This document shows, one piece after another, positions 29,280 through 41,813 of a stretch of DNA of 64,000 nt. Source of the stretch: Hanleya hanleyi. Its lineage: Eukaryota; Mollusca; Polyplacophora; Lepidopleurida; Hanleyidae. The position numbers and the translations under genes were made by a program. The DNA lies in NCBI GenBank assembly GCA_036873755.1, contig JAVTVY010018764.1:1-64000 (forward strand). Direction: 5' to 3'. Below the pieces are notes generated by a model, which saw nothing but the letters and a program-made list of their open reading frames with translations, was not told the origin of the DNA and made no database searches. Position 1 is the stretch's first letter. Every line of letters begins with the position of its first letter.

Positions 29280-31760
29280 TTGGCATCAATCCTCCTGGGA
29301 GCCATATTTGTGCACCATCGTCATTCTAGGGACTATTTTAGTGACATCAATCCTTCTGGGAGCCATATTTGTGCACCATCGTCATCTAGGGACTACTTTA
29401 GTGACATAAATCCTTCTGGAAGCCATATTTGTGCACCACCGTCATTCTAGGAACTATTTTGGTGGCATCAATCCTTCTGGGAGCTATATGTTTGCACCAT
29501 CGTCATTCTAGGAACTATTTTGGTGGCATCAATCCTTCTGGGAGCCATATGTTTGCACCATCGTCATTCTAGGAACTATTTTGGTGGCATCAATCCTTCT
29601 GGGAGCCATATTTGTGCACCATCGTCATTCTAGGAACTATTTTGGTGGCATCAATCCTTCTGGGAGCCATATTTGTGCCCCATCGTCATTTTAGGAACTA
29701 TTTTAGTGACATCAATCCTTCTGGGAGCCATATTTGTGCACCATCGTCACTCTAGGAACTATTTTAGTGACATCAATCCTTCTGGGAGCCATATTTGTGA
29801 ACCACCTTCATTCTAGGGACTATTTTAGTGACATCAATCCTTCTGGGAGCCATATTTGTGCACCATCGTCATTCTAGGAACTATTTTGGTGGCATCAATC
29901 CTTCTGGGAGCCATATTTGTGCCCCATCGTCATTCTAGGAACTATTTTAGTGACATCAATCCTTCTGGGAGCCATATTTGTGCCCCATCGTCACTCTAGG
30001 AACTATTTTAGTGACATTAATCCTTCTGGGAGCCATATTTGTGAACCACCTTCATTCTAGGGACTATTTTAGTGACATCAATCCTTCTGGGAGCCATATT
30101 TGTGCACCATCGTCATTCTAGGAACTATTTTGGTGGCGTCAGCCCTTCTGGGAGCCATATTTGTGAACCACCTTCATTCTAGGGACTATTTTAGTGACAT
30201 CAATCCTTCTGGGAGCCATATTTGTGCACCATCGTCATTCTAGGAACTATTTTAGTGACATCAATCCTTCTGGGAGCCATATTTGCGCACCATCGTCATT
30301 CTAGGAACTATTTTAGTGACCTCAATCCTTCTGGGAGCCATATTTGTGAACCACCTTCATTCTAGGGACTATTTTAGTGACATCAATCCTTCTGGGAGCC
30401 ATATTTGTGCACCATCGTCATTCTAGGAACTATTTTGGTGGCATCAATCCTTCTGGGAGCTATATGTTTGCACCATCGTCATTCTAGGAACTATTTTGGT
30501 GGCATCAATCCTTCTGGGAGCCATATGTTTGCACCATCGTCATTCTAGGAACTATTTTGGTGGCATCAATCCTTCTGGGAGCCATATTTGTGCACCATCG
30601 TCATTCTAGGAACTATTTTGGTGGCATCAATCCTTCTGGGAGCCATATTTGTGCCCCATCGTCATTTTAGGAACTATTTTAGTGACATCAATCCTTCTGG
30701 GAGCCATATTTGTGCACCATCGTCACTCTAGGAACTATTTTAGTGACATCAATCCTTCTGGGAGCCATATTTGTGAACCACCTTCATTCTAGGGACTATT
30801 TTAGTGACATCAATCCTTCTGGGAGCCATATTTGTGCACCATCGTCATTCTAGGAACTATTTTGGTGGCATCAATCCTTCTGGGAGCCATATTTGTGCCC
30901 CATCGTCATTCTAGGAACTATTTTAGTGACATCAATCCTTCTGGGAGCCATATTTGTGCCCCATCGTCACTCTAGGAACTATTTTAGTGACATCAATCCT
31001 TCTGGGAGCCATATTTGTGAACCACCTTCATTCTAGGGACTATTTTAGTGACATCAATCCTTCTGGGAGCCATATTTGTGCACCATCGTCATTCTAGGAA
31101 CTATTTTGGTGGCATCAGTCCTTCTGGGAGCCATATTTGTGAACCATCATCATCATTCTAGGAACTATTTTGGTGGCGTCAGCCCTCCTGGGAGCCATAT
31201 TTGTGAACCACCTTCATTCTAGGGACTATTTTAGTGACATCAATCCTTCTGGGAGCCATATTTGTGCACCATCGTCATTCTAGGAACTATTTTAGTGACA
31301 TCAATCCTTCTGGGAGCCATATTTGCGCACCATCGTCATTCTAGGAACTATTTTAGTGACCTCAATCCTTCTGGGAGCCATATTTGTGAACCACCTTCAT
31401 TCTAGGGACTATTTTAGTGACATCAATCCTTCTGGGAGCCATATTTGTGCACCATCGTCATTCTAGGAACTATTTTGGTGGCATCAATCCTTCTGGGAGC
31501 CATATTTGTGAACCATCATCATTCTAGGAACTATTTTGGTGACATCAATCCTTCTGGGAGCCATATTTGTGAACCACCTTCATTCTAGGGACTATTTTAG
31601 TGACATCAATCCTTCTGGGAGCCATATTTGTGAACCTTCGTCACTCTAGGAACTATTTTGGTGCCATCAATCCTTCTGGGAGCCATATTTGTGAACCATC
31701 ATCATTCTAGGAACTATTTTGGTGGCGTCAGCCCTTCTGGAATCCATATTTGTGAATCAT
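29280..31760 (+). repeat. 61-bp minisatellite core with 976-bp higher-order repeat
   Basis: About 40 units of 61 bp built from CATTCTAGGAACTATTTT, GGTGGCATCAATCCTTCTGG and GAGCCATATTTGTGCACCAT. Variant units recur in fixed order: the rare GAGCTATATGTTTG variant is at 29481 and again at 30457, exactly 976 bp (16 units) apart, and neighbouring variants keep the same offset. 61 is not a multiple of three, so no long frame survives. Confidence 0.93.
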
Positions 31761-33105
31761 CGCGGTTCTATGAATTCTTTTGATGGCCTCAATCCTTCTG
31801 GAAGCCATATTTGTGAACCATCATCATTTTAGGGATTATATTGGGCCCTGTAATTCTTCTGAAGCCAAATTGGTTAACCGTCATCATTCCAGGATATAAA
31901 TTTGGTGGCCTCAATCTTTCAGGAAGCCATGTTACTGAACCATCCTTCTACGAACAAGTTTGGTGTCCTCAATCCTTGTTAGTCCTTGCCACACTAACGA
32001 CCATCGTTTTGGGGACTATATTTGGTGACCTTGATCCCTTTGATTTCAGGGACTAATTTGCAGGGCTCAATCATTCTGAACGCTATATGGGTGAACCATC
32101 ATCCTTCTAGAAACCAATTTTGTGGTCTCAATCCTTCTGACAGCCATATTGACGACCACCATTCAGTAACTATTTTTGGTGATGTTGATCCTTCTGAAAG
32201 TAATATTGATGAACCATCATCATTCTCAGAACCACTTTGGGGATCTCAATCCTTATATAAACACCCTTATTCTGGAAACTATTTGTGGCCATAACGCCAA
32301 GATGTCATTATTGGTGAACCATCATCATTATGGGAACAATTTTGTGGCCTCAATTTCTCTGAATGCAAAACTATCATCATCAATCTAAGAGCTACTTTTG
32401 GCACTAAACTTTGTTGACCAAATTTAACTGGAACTCACACCACATTCTAGGAACTATGATAGTGACATGAATTATCCTGAAAGCCATGGGTTAATTTATA
32501 TTCATTGTAGGAACAATTTCGATGGTCTCAATCCTTCCGACAACCATACTGACGATCGTCACTTAGTAACCATTTTTGGTGGCCTTGGTGCTTCATCATT
32601 GGTCAATCATCATTATTGAACAATTTTGGTGGCCTCAATCCCAAATGTAATATTTCCACCATTATTATAGGAACTACTTTTGGCACAAAATGTGTTGATC
32701 ATAAGTTACACAGTTACAAAAAATTACCTTGAAATCATATCACATTCTAAGAATAGGAACTATTTTGGTGGGATTAATGTTTCTGGAATCAAAACTGACG
32801 ATCTTTATTCTAGGAACTATTTTTGGTCATCTCGATTATTTAGAAAGCGATATTCGTCAACCACATCATCATTACAGGAAGTAATTTGGAGGCCACAGTT
32901 CATTCTGAAAGCCAGACTGACGAGCAATCCTCGCAGGCCACAATCTTGAAAGCTGTATTCATGAACCATCATTGTACTAGGAACTATTTCGGGGAGCTCA
33001 ACCTTCCTGAAAGCCATATTGACGACCATCATTTATGCAACTATTATTGCTGATCTGGATCCTTCTGAAAGTCAGATTTGTCAACCATCATCACTCTCAC
33101 AATAC
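31760..33105. repeat. Diverged minisatellite flank, right of the core
   Basis: The same words as in 27200-29280 appear in decaying form up to an abrupt junction near 33105 with Polinton copy 2. Confidence 0.75.
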
Positions 33106-33111
33106 TTTCCC

Positions 33112-33370
33112 AGAATGCCAACTGTTTATACCGGACGAACGGTCAGCCGTCCAGTTGGCCTGGTCTCGTGCTATTGAGGACGCACTGGACGAGCCGATTG
33201 AGCAATTTATCAACCGCGCCAAGGAGGAAGACGAGACGAACTTCCCGGGTCTCATCTCCGTTATCTACAAAGATGTCCTGGCGAAAAGTAACACTCGTAT
33301 TCCACCATCGGTCAACCCAGTGGCAATTGCATCCATACAACAGGCCGGTACGGCGTCAGCACCCAAATGA
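33112..33370 (+). pseudogene. PC4-like paralogue 2, C-terminal remnant
   Basis: LFIPDERSAVQLAWSRAIED and EPIEQ align with the LFTPDERSSDELEWARALRE and EPNEQ tail of the copy-1 protein. The upstream part is lost at the junction with the minisatellite. The tail after it is longer than in copy 1. Confidence 0.7.
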
Positions 33371-33559
33371 AAGCATCCAGAAAGGAACTTCGACCCCGGC
33401 GCCAGATAGTCACGGATAATATAGGATATAGGTTTCATGCTGCTATCTTATGATCCATCATATTGAAGGTTAATAAATAGAGCCGATTTATTAGATCTGT
33501 ACTCACTTATCATAAACCAAGCGACGTGAAAGGTTCCGCTCAACACTCGCCAGGAATCC

Positions 33560-34020
33560 AGTCTCCACTGAGAAGGGCAACTTTACCACAGATCCTGACG
33601 AACGGCCCACCGACGTGTTACCGATACAGGAGGCTGTGAGTGCGATGTACCAACGCCATTGGCCAACCATCCGGAACTGTTTTCACCGTCATCGCCCTAT
33701 ATTGGACCTGCACAATTTCCGGTTAGATGATAACACCGGCCTAACCCACTACGTCTATACCATTTTTGAGGACGGCCTTCAAGTTAAATCTTACCTCCGA
33801 CTATCTATTACGGCATAATGAAACGGACCAGATCCGTTACTTTTACCCCACTGACAATACCTTCGTGTACGACCAGCCCTTCACGATTACTGATCGTGCG
33901 TCCCTGGACACGGCACTGGCCGAATTGGAGATTTTGGATGCTTTGGAATGGGCCTTCGTGGAGATGACGAAGAACGTCACCTTTTACGTGCCTGAAATGA
34001 TCGACCACCCGATCCTTTGA
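33560..34020 (+). pseudogene. Conserved Polinton protein of unknown function, absent from copy 1
   Basis: The first frame contains VLPIQEAVSAMYQRHWPTIR and RPILDLHNFRLDDNTGLTHY; after a frame change near 33780 the second contains IRYFYPTDNTFVYDQP and LEILDALEWAFVEMTKN, ending DHPIL at 34020. The layout resembles a protein I recall from other invertebrate Polintons (a block with FYPTDN followed by AEWA). Function is unknown. Copy 1 keeps only the last few codons. Confidence 0.65.
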
Positions 34021-34092
34021 GCACATGTCATGGACAGTTTCTCCCTATAAATACGAGGGAGAGTCACATTTTGTGTCATTCACGTACTGACC

Positions 34093-34549
34093 ATGGCGGA
34101 GCATATAATATGGACATTTCTCAGTTTGACCCCGGAGGTATTCCTGTACGTCTTTGCGGATATGGTCGATATCATGGAGGATGGAAACATCTGTGATGCG
34201 GACCCTACACAAGCGCGAACCGGCTCACATTCGTCTGTTCCGTGAGGGTTGGACCAAAATCAAACGGGCGTTGTCTGGTGAACTGGATGGTGACCTCTTG
34301 CGGGTTCGACGCGGCCCCTTCTTTGCTCATTTGGCTCGGTTAGATGGGGGCATAATGCATTTTACCCTCCACCCTGTTCTATGGTCCGCGTTGGAAGATG
34401 CCGTGGCGGATGTGAATCAGGTGCTTACAGAAGAAGAGCGATCATCAGACGAGTTGGACTGGCCATTTGCCATGGACGATGTGCTGGCAGAAGCCAAAGA
34501 AAAAAATAAGAAAGAAACTCCGATCCGGCTCAAGATATACCCGTTATAA
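34093..34549 (+). pseudogene. PC4-like paralogue 1, frameshifted
   Basis: The ATG at 34093 follows a TATAAATA box by 40 bp, as in copy 1. The frame opens with MAEHIIWTFLSLTPEVFLY, breaks near 34215, and continues in another frame with FREGWTKIKRALSGELDGD and MHFTLHPVLWSALEDAVADV to 34549. Confidence 0.75.
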
Positions 34550-34587
34550 ATAAACGATAGAGCCGGGTTACTTCACCATTGGTCAAC

Positions 34588-35459
34588 ATGAAGAGCTGGG
34601 AGAAGATGTTGGACACGTTGTATTACAGTCCCGACAGTCCGGCTGGCTGTAGTGCATTATCAGCGGATTTGGTCGATATGAGCGCCTTTGCCAAACACAA
34701 CGATGGGAATCGGTATATATTGAGGTGCATCGATATCTTGTCGAAGTATGCTTGGGTGGTACCCATCCGAACGAAAACCGGGTAAAATCTCGTGGCTGTG
34801 TTTAAGGGCATCCTCAAGACGGGTCGTACACCGACGAAGGTACGGAGTTCCCCAACAGACTCTTCCAACAGTTTCTGAAATTCCAGAAGATGTTTCCAGA
34901 TGGCTTCCGTTGCGGAAAGGTTCAATCGGACGTTCAAAGGGCGCATGTACAAATATTTCACCTTTAAGAATACAAGGCGGTACATCGAATTTCTCCCAAA
35001 AGTTGTGGAGGGATTCACCGGAGTATTCAGAGAGCACCCATCATCGTTACCAAGGGCAACGAAGCCCAAGTCCGGCGTGTCTTGTACCCCGTGCAACCTC
35101 AACCACGATCGAAGGAGATGTTCAAGATCGGGGACCCTGTACGGATCAGTCAATTCAAGGGCAAGTTCGAGAAGAGTTACCTCCCCAACTGGAGAGATGA
35201 CCACTTCGTGATTAAACGCCGCATACCCCGACAACCGCGAGTATATGAACTGGAGGATCTTCAAGGGGAGCCATTGCAGGAAACGTTTTATGATCAAGAA
35301 TTACAGCCCGTGGTGAAAACAGCCCAAGATTACTACTCTGTGGAACGCATCATGCACACCGAGCGACGCCGAGGCAAGACCGTGCATCTCGTGAAATGCC
35401 AAGGCTGGACCAGTCGCTTCAATTCCTGGGCCTCGGTCAACCAGACGAAACAGCTATAA
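34588..35459 (+). pseudogene. Polinton integrase, internally deleted and frameshifted
   Basis: The start MKSWEKMLDTLYYSPDSPAG matches copy 1. About 150 bp covering the zinc-binding-like N-terminal part are missing before ADLVDMSAFAKHNDGNRY. The core breaks near 34785. The C-terminal half, with the chromodomain (YYSVERIMHTERRRGKT, then CQGWTSRFNSWA), is open at 35082-35459. The catalytic core region with the second Asp is disrupted. Confidence 0.88.
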
Positions 35460-35508
35460 AGCCAGAACCACAGCCGGTAGCGTTCATTCCACGCTCAATC
35501 ACAGTGTT

Positions 35509-36054
35509 ATGGACAAAAAGCAACTGCCTCTGAACACAGCGTATCCAAAAACGCGCAAAGCACAAGTGGGCTTTGTGGTGGCATTGCTAACCCTGGTGTG
35601 TGTTTTACGACGTGGCGTACCTCAGCCACCAAAGACACAACCACCAGCCGTGAGTGCAGGTCAGACGAATCTACAGACCCCCTCCACGCTAGCGCCAGTC
35701 AAGCCTCATCTGGCCCCAGTGACCACCACACCGAGTATACAGTCCAGCTCAACATCAAGCCCCACACCAAGTATTGCAGCGACCTCTTCGTCGGAAACCC
35801 CGCAATATTGGACCATCCACGATGAACGTACTAGCTCAACAACAACGGTACCATGGCTCGCCACACACACCAGTGGTCCGACGACACAGACCCCGATTCA
35901 CACGTACCGAATTTACAAGAGCGGGTTACCACGACAGCGGATACACCTCCAACCATGGATCCCCGGTGATAACACCCCTTCACCAGCCTCATTGCAGGGC
36001 GGCGGGCTCAGGCAAGACGCAATTCGTCCAGAAACACGTTCAGCACGCCGATAG
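35509..36054 (+). pseudogene. Thr-rich membrane protein, copy 2
   Basis: 181 codons opening MDKKQLPLNTAYPKTRKAQV with a hydrophobic segment, then a Ser/Thr/Pro region and the conserved YKSGLPRQRIHLQPW. It is shorter than copy 1 and lacks the 17-residue repeats. The frame remains open, so it may be less damaged than its neighbours; I call it a pseudogene because the element is dead. Confidence 0.6.
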
Positions 36055-36546
36055 CATGATTAACCCACCCATTGCTCGGGTCGTGTGGTGTTACGGAGAA
36101 TGGCAAGCAGCGTATGCAACAATGCCCAACATCACGTTCGTGGAAGGCCTACTCAACCTGAACGATTTGGAACCGGACATTTTGGTGGTGGATGATCTCC
36201 TTGCGGAGATGGATGCTCGGTTCACCCAGCTCATTACCAAAAGCAGTCATCATCGGCGGCTCAGCATCATCTACAATGCGCAGAATCTGTTCAGTAAAAA
36301 TGAAGAACATCAGAGCATCAGTTTAATTGTCCATTACTAAAAAAATCGAAAGACACCAGTCAACTGCGGCACCTGGCGAGACAGATGTACCTTGGACGCA
36401 CCCAGTTTGTGTTGGAAGCCTTTGAAGATGCGTCAACCCTCAACACGGGTATATGCTCTTTGACCTGAAGTAAGCCACCCCCAACCAGGTTCGACTACGG
36501 ACTGGAATTTTCCCTGGGGATACCCACCACGTGTACGTGCAAATAT
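35953..36546 (+). pseudogene. Packaging ATPase, copy 2, broken
   Basis: The ATG at 35953 sits inside the membrane-protein gene as in copy 1, but stops and frame changes follow at once. Walker A survives only as AGSGKT in another frame, Walker B as ILVVDDLLAE. The block HHRRLSIIYNAQNLFSK is present. A stop follows LIVHY at 36340. Confidence 0.85.
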
Positions 36547-36721
36547 AATGTAAACACACTCACAGTGGCTCCCCCAGCTGGGGTGTGTGTTTGATGATGG
36601 GGATAACAAAAGAATTAAAACCTCATGTTTGACTTTGTATCTGAAGTGATAGAATGTTCAGGAAGTGGCCCGCAAAGGATAAAAAGGGCAGGGTTGCGGG
36701 TTCCAGCGTTAGTTGTGCGGG

Positions 36722-37031
36722 ATGTCAGCTCGATTACGGAAGCACGCTTCGACGTGAATTGAAGACCGCCCCACCCGAGTTGGTTCGGACTATTGTACGC
36801 GCCGCAGACCCTGGCCTTGTACGCTGTCTGTGTGAAATCGTGCATAACTCCTTAAAAGGGAACGAGCCACTGACACCAGCTCAGAAGACCAAGTTGGCCA
36901 AGCATAAGACAGGTCTCCGAATCCTGGTCCAGAAGCGAGTCCTGCAAGCCCAGATCTTAGAGAAAGGCGGCTTTCTCGGTGCGATCTTAGTCCCGTTGGC
37001 TGCTTCCGTGTTAGGCCCTCTGCTCGGTTGA
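36722..37031 (+). pseudogene. Core-type protein, copy 2
   Basis: From an ATG at 36736 (MSAR-like) through KTAPPELVRTIVRAADPGLV, VPLTPAQK-like and LEKGGFLGAILVPLAASVLG, ending slightly early after PLLG. A single frame change lies near the start. It shows that the TGA in copy 1 replaces a Gly codon. Confidence 0.7.
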
Positions 37032-37045
37032 CTCTTTGTCCGACA

Positions 37046-39380
37046 ATGAACCGCACGAAAAAAACAACAAAAACGGTCCTCATCGAACCGCGTCTGCTTC
37101 AAATCCTCCAATCGACGTATCCGATCCCACCTACGGTGAAGACGATGAACACACTCGATTACGAGATGCAACAGATTCTACAACGACCGGGATTAAGCGA
37201 CAGTGAGAAAGTACAACAATACAATCAGACGCTTCAACGGTACATCACGTTCATGGGGCAATACAAGGCCCCTGAACTAAGCCCAGCGTCAGTCGCACAG
37301 TCAGCACAACGTGTACCGCCAGCACCACTTGTCCCACAGCCACCATTACCAGGTGTACCACCCACAGCCCCACAGTGGGTCGAATTACAAGCGTCGGGTC
37401 TGTCATTCATAATTCAGCCGTCGTCCATTAAAGAATATCCGCGTCCATAATCCAAAAGTCTTTTCCATATTCCATATAACAGCATTAGCACGAAATTCAA
37501 AAAGACAATCATAGTATACATAAACATAGACTAACTTCCTGCAAGAGAGAAGCGAGCAACAGTTTTCACTGATGCCGGATGTTCCAAAAATATCAAATCC
37601 GTATCGCTGATCTTAATCCATATGATATTCGTTGTGAAGTCGTCATCTAGAGAATGATATATCTCAGTCACGCTGTGACTATTCATTTGAGCACCATGAG
37701 GATCTTGAAGTACATGGGATCATACGGAACCTAGCCCCGGGTTAAGCTGGATTAGACACAACGTAATGCCAAATTTGAGAAACTTTGAGTGGAGGCACTT
37801 GGCCCTGACTTATAGGTTTCTGCAATAATGTTTTGTGACGATTAAAATCGCCACATTTAAAAAAGAATCTAGCAAATGCTACTAGACGAGATATTTATTG
37901 GTCATATGCAGGTCCCACTGGAATATTACTCTCCAGAAAGGGATAGTTTTTGTCGAAATTGTAATCATCTCTTTCGTCATAAAGGCGACGAGAGAGAAGG
38001 CCCGCTTCATTTTTATAGAGATATAGGTCTAAATATGATGTGCCGGAAGGGCTATCAGTAGTTTCCTTCAAATCCAGTCAAGGTGGATATATCCTACACT
38101 GCGTCATTTATATAGCGATTATCCACAGCGAGAAGATCGTCTATATAGCGTTTGGTGAATGAGAAGGAACGGGCTTTGAATTAATCGGTCTTCAAAAGCG
38201 CCTCTATATAGTCATATTCATAAGAGAAAAGATATAGGTCAGCCAACAGGGGTGCACAATTACTATCCATTGGAATACCTATATGCTGTTGATATATTGT
38301 GTTGCCAAATTTCACATAGATATTTTTAATGAGAAATTCAAGAAATTCTATAAACAAAGAAACATCCCATGAATGATATCCCTTGTATGTAGTACAGCTA
38401 AAGAATGCTTTATGGCTTCTGACATTAATATATCTGCGATCAGTTTTCTCGAACATCGACACTATTAATGAACTTAGACTGTCAATAAGGTCCTGATGAG
38501 GGATTGTAGTATAGAGAGTCGAGAAATACCATGTGGATACATTTCTGTACGGTATGTGACCTCCAGAAACAAGTTCTTCCGTAAGACATTTTAAGTTTTT
38601 CAATATCCACATACATTCCACGAGTTTTTAGAAAGATTGGCGCAATACCTTTTCCAAAATGCTTTTAGCTCTTGAAGGGCCCTCGTCAACAGCGTTGAAA
38701 GAAGCTTGGAGGTGCAGCTTTTAAAACCAGCTATGAATCTAGCTTTGTATGGTGATTTATGCATTTTGCGAGTCCAGTATACTTTTGGTATGTCGTTATG
38801 ATTGGTTGAAAGACAAATACCTCTTTCCTTTGAAACGTCTGAAGACCAAGTCTTACAGAGTGTACCCGCGTCGTTCAAGAATCAAGCTGGCCTGGTATTA
38901 CAGTGGTGAAATGATAATGATGGAATGATAAAAACGGACTACTGGTACATCATGACTGATTTAGTGAATGACTTAAGGGTCAACGCAGGTCACACACGGA
39001 TCCTCAATGATGGGTGGTGTTTGTCCGAGGCTTGACAGACATGCACGTGTCACAATAATTGGTGACGAATCCCCAGCGCTGGGCCTGGATGCAGCGTGAC
39101 ATAGAACAGTAATTTCCGGTACACGCACCCCGCAAGTCACAACGACAGACTCGACGCCACGGACCCGGGAAGCCGAGTGGGAACCGGAGTCACTACCTCA
39201 AACACCACAACGGATATGCTTCTTACGGAAACCTTTCACACCCTTTAAAACACCACCCCTGGTCAAGACATCCCACCTCTCCAGAACCGTGACACGTAGC
39301 AAGTCACCGCGACGACCACGACGCCGGGAACAAGCTCCCAAGGCCTGGGAACACTATCATCGGCAGCAGAAAATGCTCAG
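37046..39380 (+). pseudogene. Pro-rich Polinton protein, copy 2, split by a Penelope insertion
   Basis: Part one (37046-37382) has TKTVLIEPRLLQ and TLDYEMQQILQRPGLSDSEK. It is interrupted at about 37383. Part two resumes near 39028 with sequence matching copy 1 (codons for NPQRWAWMQ-like residues) and runs to the Arg-rich tail near 39380. Codons after the break are in changed frames. Confidence 0.7.
37383..39027 (-). mobile_element. Penelope-like retroelement fragment inserted in Polinton copy 2
   Basis: The 3-prime end lies at 37383 and matches the end of the copy at 47479. Reverse-transcriptase pieces are at 38878-38600 (MHKSPYKARFIAGFKSCTSK) and 38621-38181 (STWYFSTLYTTIPHQDL; IPMDSNCAPLLADLYLF), with a YIDD motif just beyond on the minus strand near 38130-38170. 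The 5-prime part is missing. The junction with resumed Polinton sequence near 39028 is approximate. Confidence 0.8.
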
Positions 39381-39385
39381 TCGTC

Positions 39386-40377
39386 ATGTTTTACCTCATA
39401 CTACGCAGTAATAACTCGGCTGTGGTATTTCCCAAAAACAGCTTAGCCCATTATGTCAGGCAGCTGCCACATCCATTACATCTCCCCGGACGTTTGGAGT
39501 GTGGCCTAGTGGATATCCAGTACCATTACACGAAGAACAACGTGCAACATGATACGGTGTGTTACGAAGTCGTGTACGAATGCAACACTTATAACTTCAC
39601 TCTTCACGAAGGTCAGTATCATACATCCAAAATATTCACCCAGGCATTGCGTAACCTCATCAAGAGCTCGTGCGCGGGAGGAATCAATATCTGCCAGTTT
39701 GCGAACATGATCCACATGTTCCACGAGAGGAACCACATGTTCCAGACCAATGTGACTACGTTTCAGCAAGACGTTGAATGAGCTGTGTGCATTGGAGACG
39801 GATACCTATGTCGAGCCCGGTCGGCTCCAGGGGAAGACCATGCTGGATCTCAAGACTGGCTTGTATGCGCCCCTGCTCCGCGTGCAGTGCAAGGGGACTA
39901 CGGAAATCAGTGAGTGAGTGAATAGAATTTAACGTCGCTTTCAACAATATTTCAGCTATATCACGACGAACCAACTAAGCACCACCCAACCCAGTTGTGT
40001 TCCTGCTACTTCAGAGAAGAAATCTTTGAAGCAGCATGGAACCAGATACCCTCCATCCACCCTATAAAAGCGCACAAGACACAGACAGGACGCTTATATG
40101 GTGCAATAAAGACGAGTGATATTACAGTGCTAGACATCACATGATCAAGTTCCTGTGGCTTCTCAGCAAAATGCATTGAAGCAACAGGAACCTGAACCCA
40201 CCCAACCACCAGCCTACAGAAATCAGGGCTAACCACGTGCTCTATCTACCGGGGCGACAGACTGACATCAGTACCATCACCATCGCTATAAGGGATGACA
40301 CCGGACAACCTCTGACATTCGAAAATTGGGAAAGTGGTGGTCACACCTCATTTTCGACAAGCACGCTCTCCTAACTT
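39386..40377 (+). pseudogene. Penton protein, copy 2, interrupted
   Basis: It opens with MFYLILRSNNSAVVFPKN and PLHLPGRLECGLVDIQYHY. It then loses the frame at 39781 and has an internal deletion of about 54 bp. It carries a 308-bp insertion at 39911-40218 and resumes with the equivalents of the IRDDTGQP and HFRQARSPNF blocks. Confidence 0.8.
39911..40218 (+). mobile_element. SINE-like insertion, 8-bp target duplication GAAATCAG
   Basis: GAAATCAG flanks both sides (39903-39910 and 40219-40226). The insert begins TGAGTGAGTGAATAGAATTT and continues AACAATATTTCAGCTATATC, which resembles the start of a SINE-like family I associate with gastropod genomes. The second half contains an inverted pair around GTTCCTG and CAGGAAC. 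Copy 1 is uninterrupted at the equivalent site. Confidence 0.65.
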
Positions 40378-40383
40378 TGTATC

Positions 40384-40635
40384 ATGGAGATGCCTGACGG
40401 GTGCGATGCCCACAGATATATGGACTACTATACCCAACAGACCGGGGATGGCCTTCTTGTCTTTGCAGGTACACCCATCGTCAAAACGTTCCTGCCGGTG
40501 GTGACGCGTGGGGTAAAAGCGGTCGGGAAACAGCGAACCGAAGGGAATAAAAGACCTGCACCACCGAGCCTGCGCACCAGTCGACGACTGACTCATCGAG
40601 GACGCACATCGAAGACCCGGGATATCTTTGCGTAA
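40384..40635 (+). pseudogene. pVI/pX-like basic protein, copy 2, internal deletion
   Basis: 83 codons against 134 in copy 1. The N-terminus (CDAHRYMDYYTQQTGDG) and basic C-terminus (LRTSRRLTHRGRTSKTRDIF) survive. The GHGLGN segment and part of the middle are gone, while the frame stays open. Confidence 0.7.
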
Positions 40636-41813
40636 GCATGTCCTTAATCCACGAGTCCTGCCCCTCCACCAACAGTGAATCTGATTTGTGGAACGTCCCG
40701 CCTACACAGAACAGTGCCGAACATGGATTATGTGTGGAGCATCTCCCGCTCTCCAGTATCAATGAAACAGGTCCCATCGAGTTCACCATCAGCAATGCGG
40801 ATACGGTCTATGTGGATTGAGCCCATATGTATTTGTATGTGAAAGCCAGGATCGTCAATGGGGATGGCTCCAGAATCGTCGACCGTGCAACGGTGGGCCC
40901 GACGAATCTCTAGATGCACTCTGTTTCAAAAGGTGGATACTTTTCTCAGCGAAAAACTCATCAGTGACTCGACCAAGACGTACCCCTATCGACCTTATAT
41001 CGAAACGCTGTCGCCGTATGGACTAGAGGCTAAAAGGTCTCAGTTGACAGCCCCTTTATTCAACCGGACACCGCCCAGCACAGGGCACGGAGAATGTCAA
41101 TACGGGATGGAACAAACCGAGGGGTTTCACCGCGAACGGCAGCTCGGTCGATCTCATCGGTCGACTGCACGCAGACTCCTTCATGCAAGACCGGTACCTC
41201 TTGAACAAGATCCCCATCAAAATCTGACTGATGCGGGCGCCCCCGACCTTCGCCTTAATGGCCACTGACGTAGAGGGGCACGCAGCTGACTATAAGATCA
41301 TCATCCAAGACGCGGTCCTGTATGTCCGAAAAGTGAAACCGAAACCCAACAGGGGCACCTCAAAACCTAAGAGAAAAAACCAGCCCAGTAACCTATCTGA
41401 CGTGTGAAAAGCAAAGTGTGCTCCGTGCCTGCCGAGACTATGAGCGCCAACAAAGAAACCCTGTTCCTGGGGGAACTGCCCAAGCGATTGATCCTGGCCT
41501 GTGTGAAGAATATCAGTTTCAGCGGAGCCTATTAAATGAACCCGTTTGACTTGAAACATTTCGGCATCAGTTTTGTGGCCATGCATGTGGAAGGACAACA
41601 GGTCCCACCCACTGCCTTAACACTGAACTTTGGGCACGAGAATTTCATTCGAGCCTATCAGAGCCTGTTGCAGCGACCGGTCAAATCAACCAGGATGACG
41701 GGAATATGATCAGTCGGGAGGACTACGCTAACGGATACACGCTGTTCTGTTTCCATCTGACCTCCACCTTAGAGAACGACCATCAGCTGAACCTCGCCAG
41801 GCAAGGCAAATCA

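Larger units (their letters stand above)
27200..29280. repeat. Diverged part of the 61-bp minisatellite family
   Basis: Repeated words ACCATCATCATTCTAGGAAC, TGGTGGCCTCAATCCTTCTG and GAAGCCATATTGGTGAACC occur at irregular spacing near 60-120 bp. It is an older, scrambled version of the homogeneous core that follows. No coding capacity. Confidence 0.75.
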
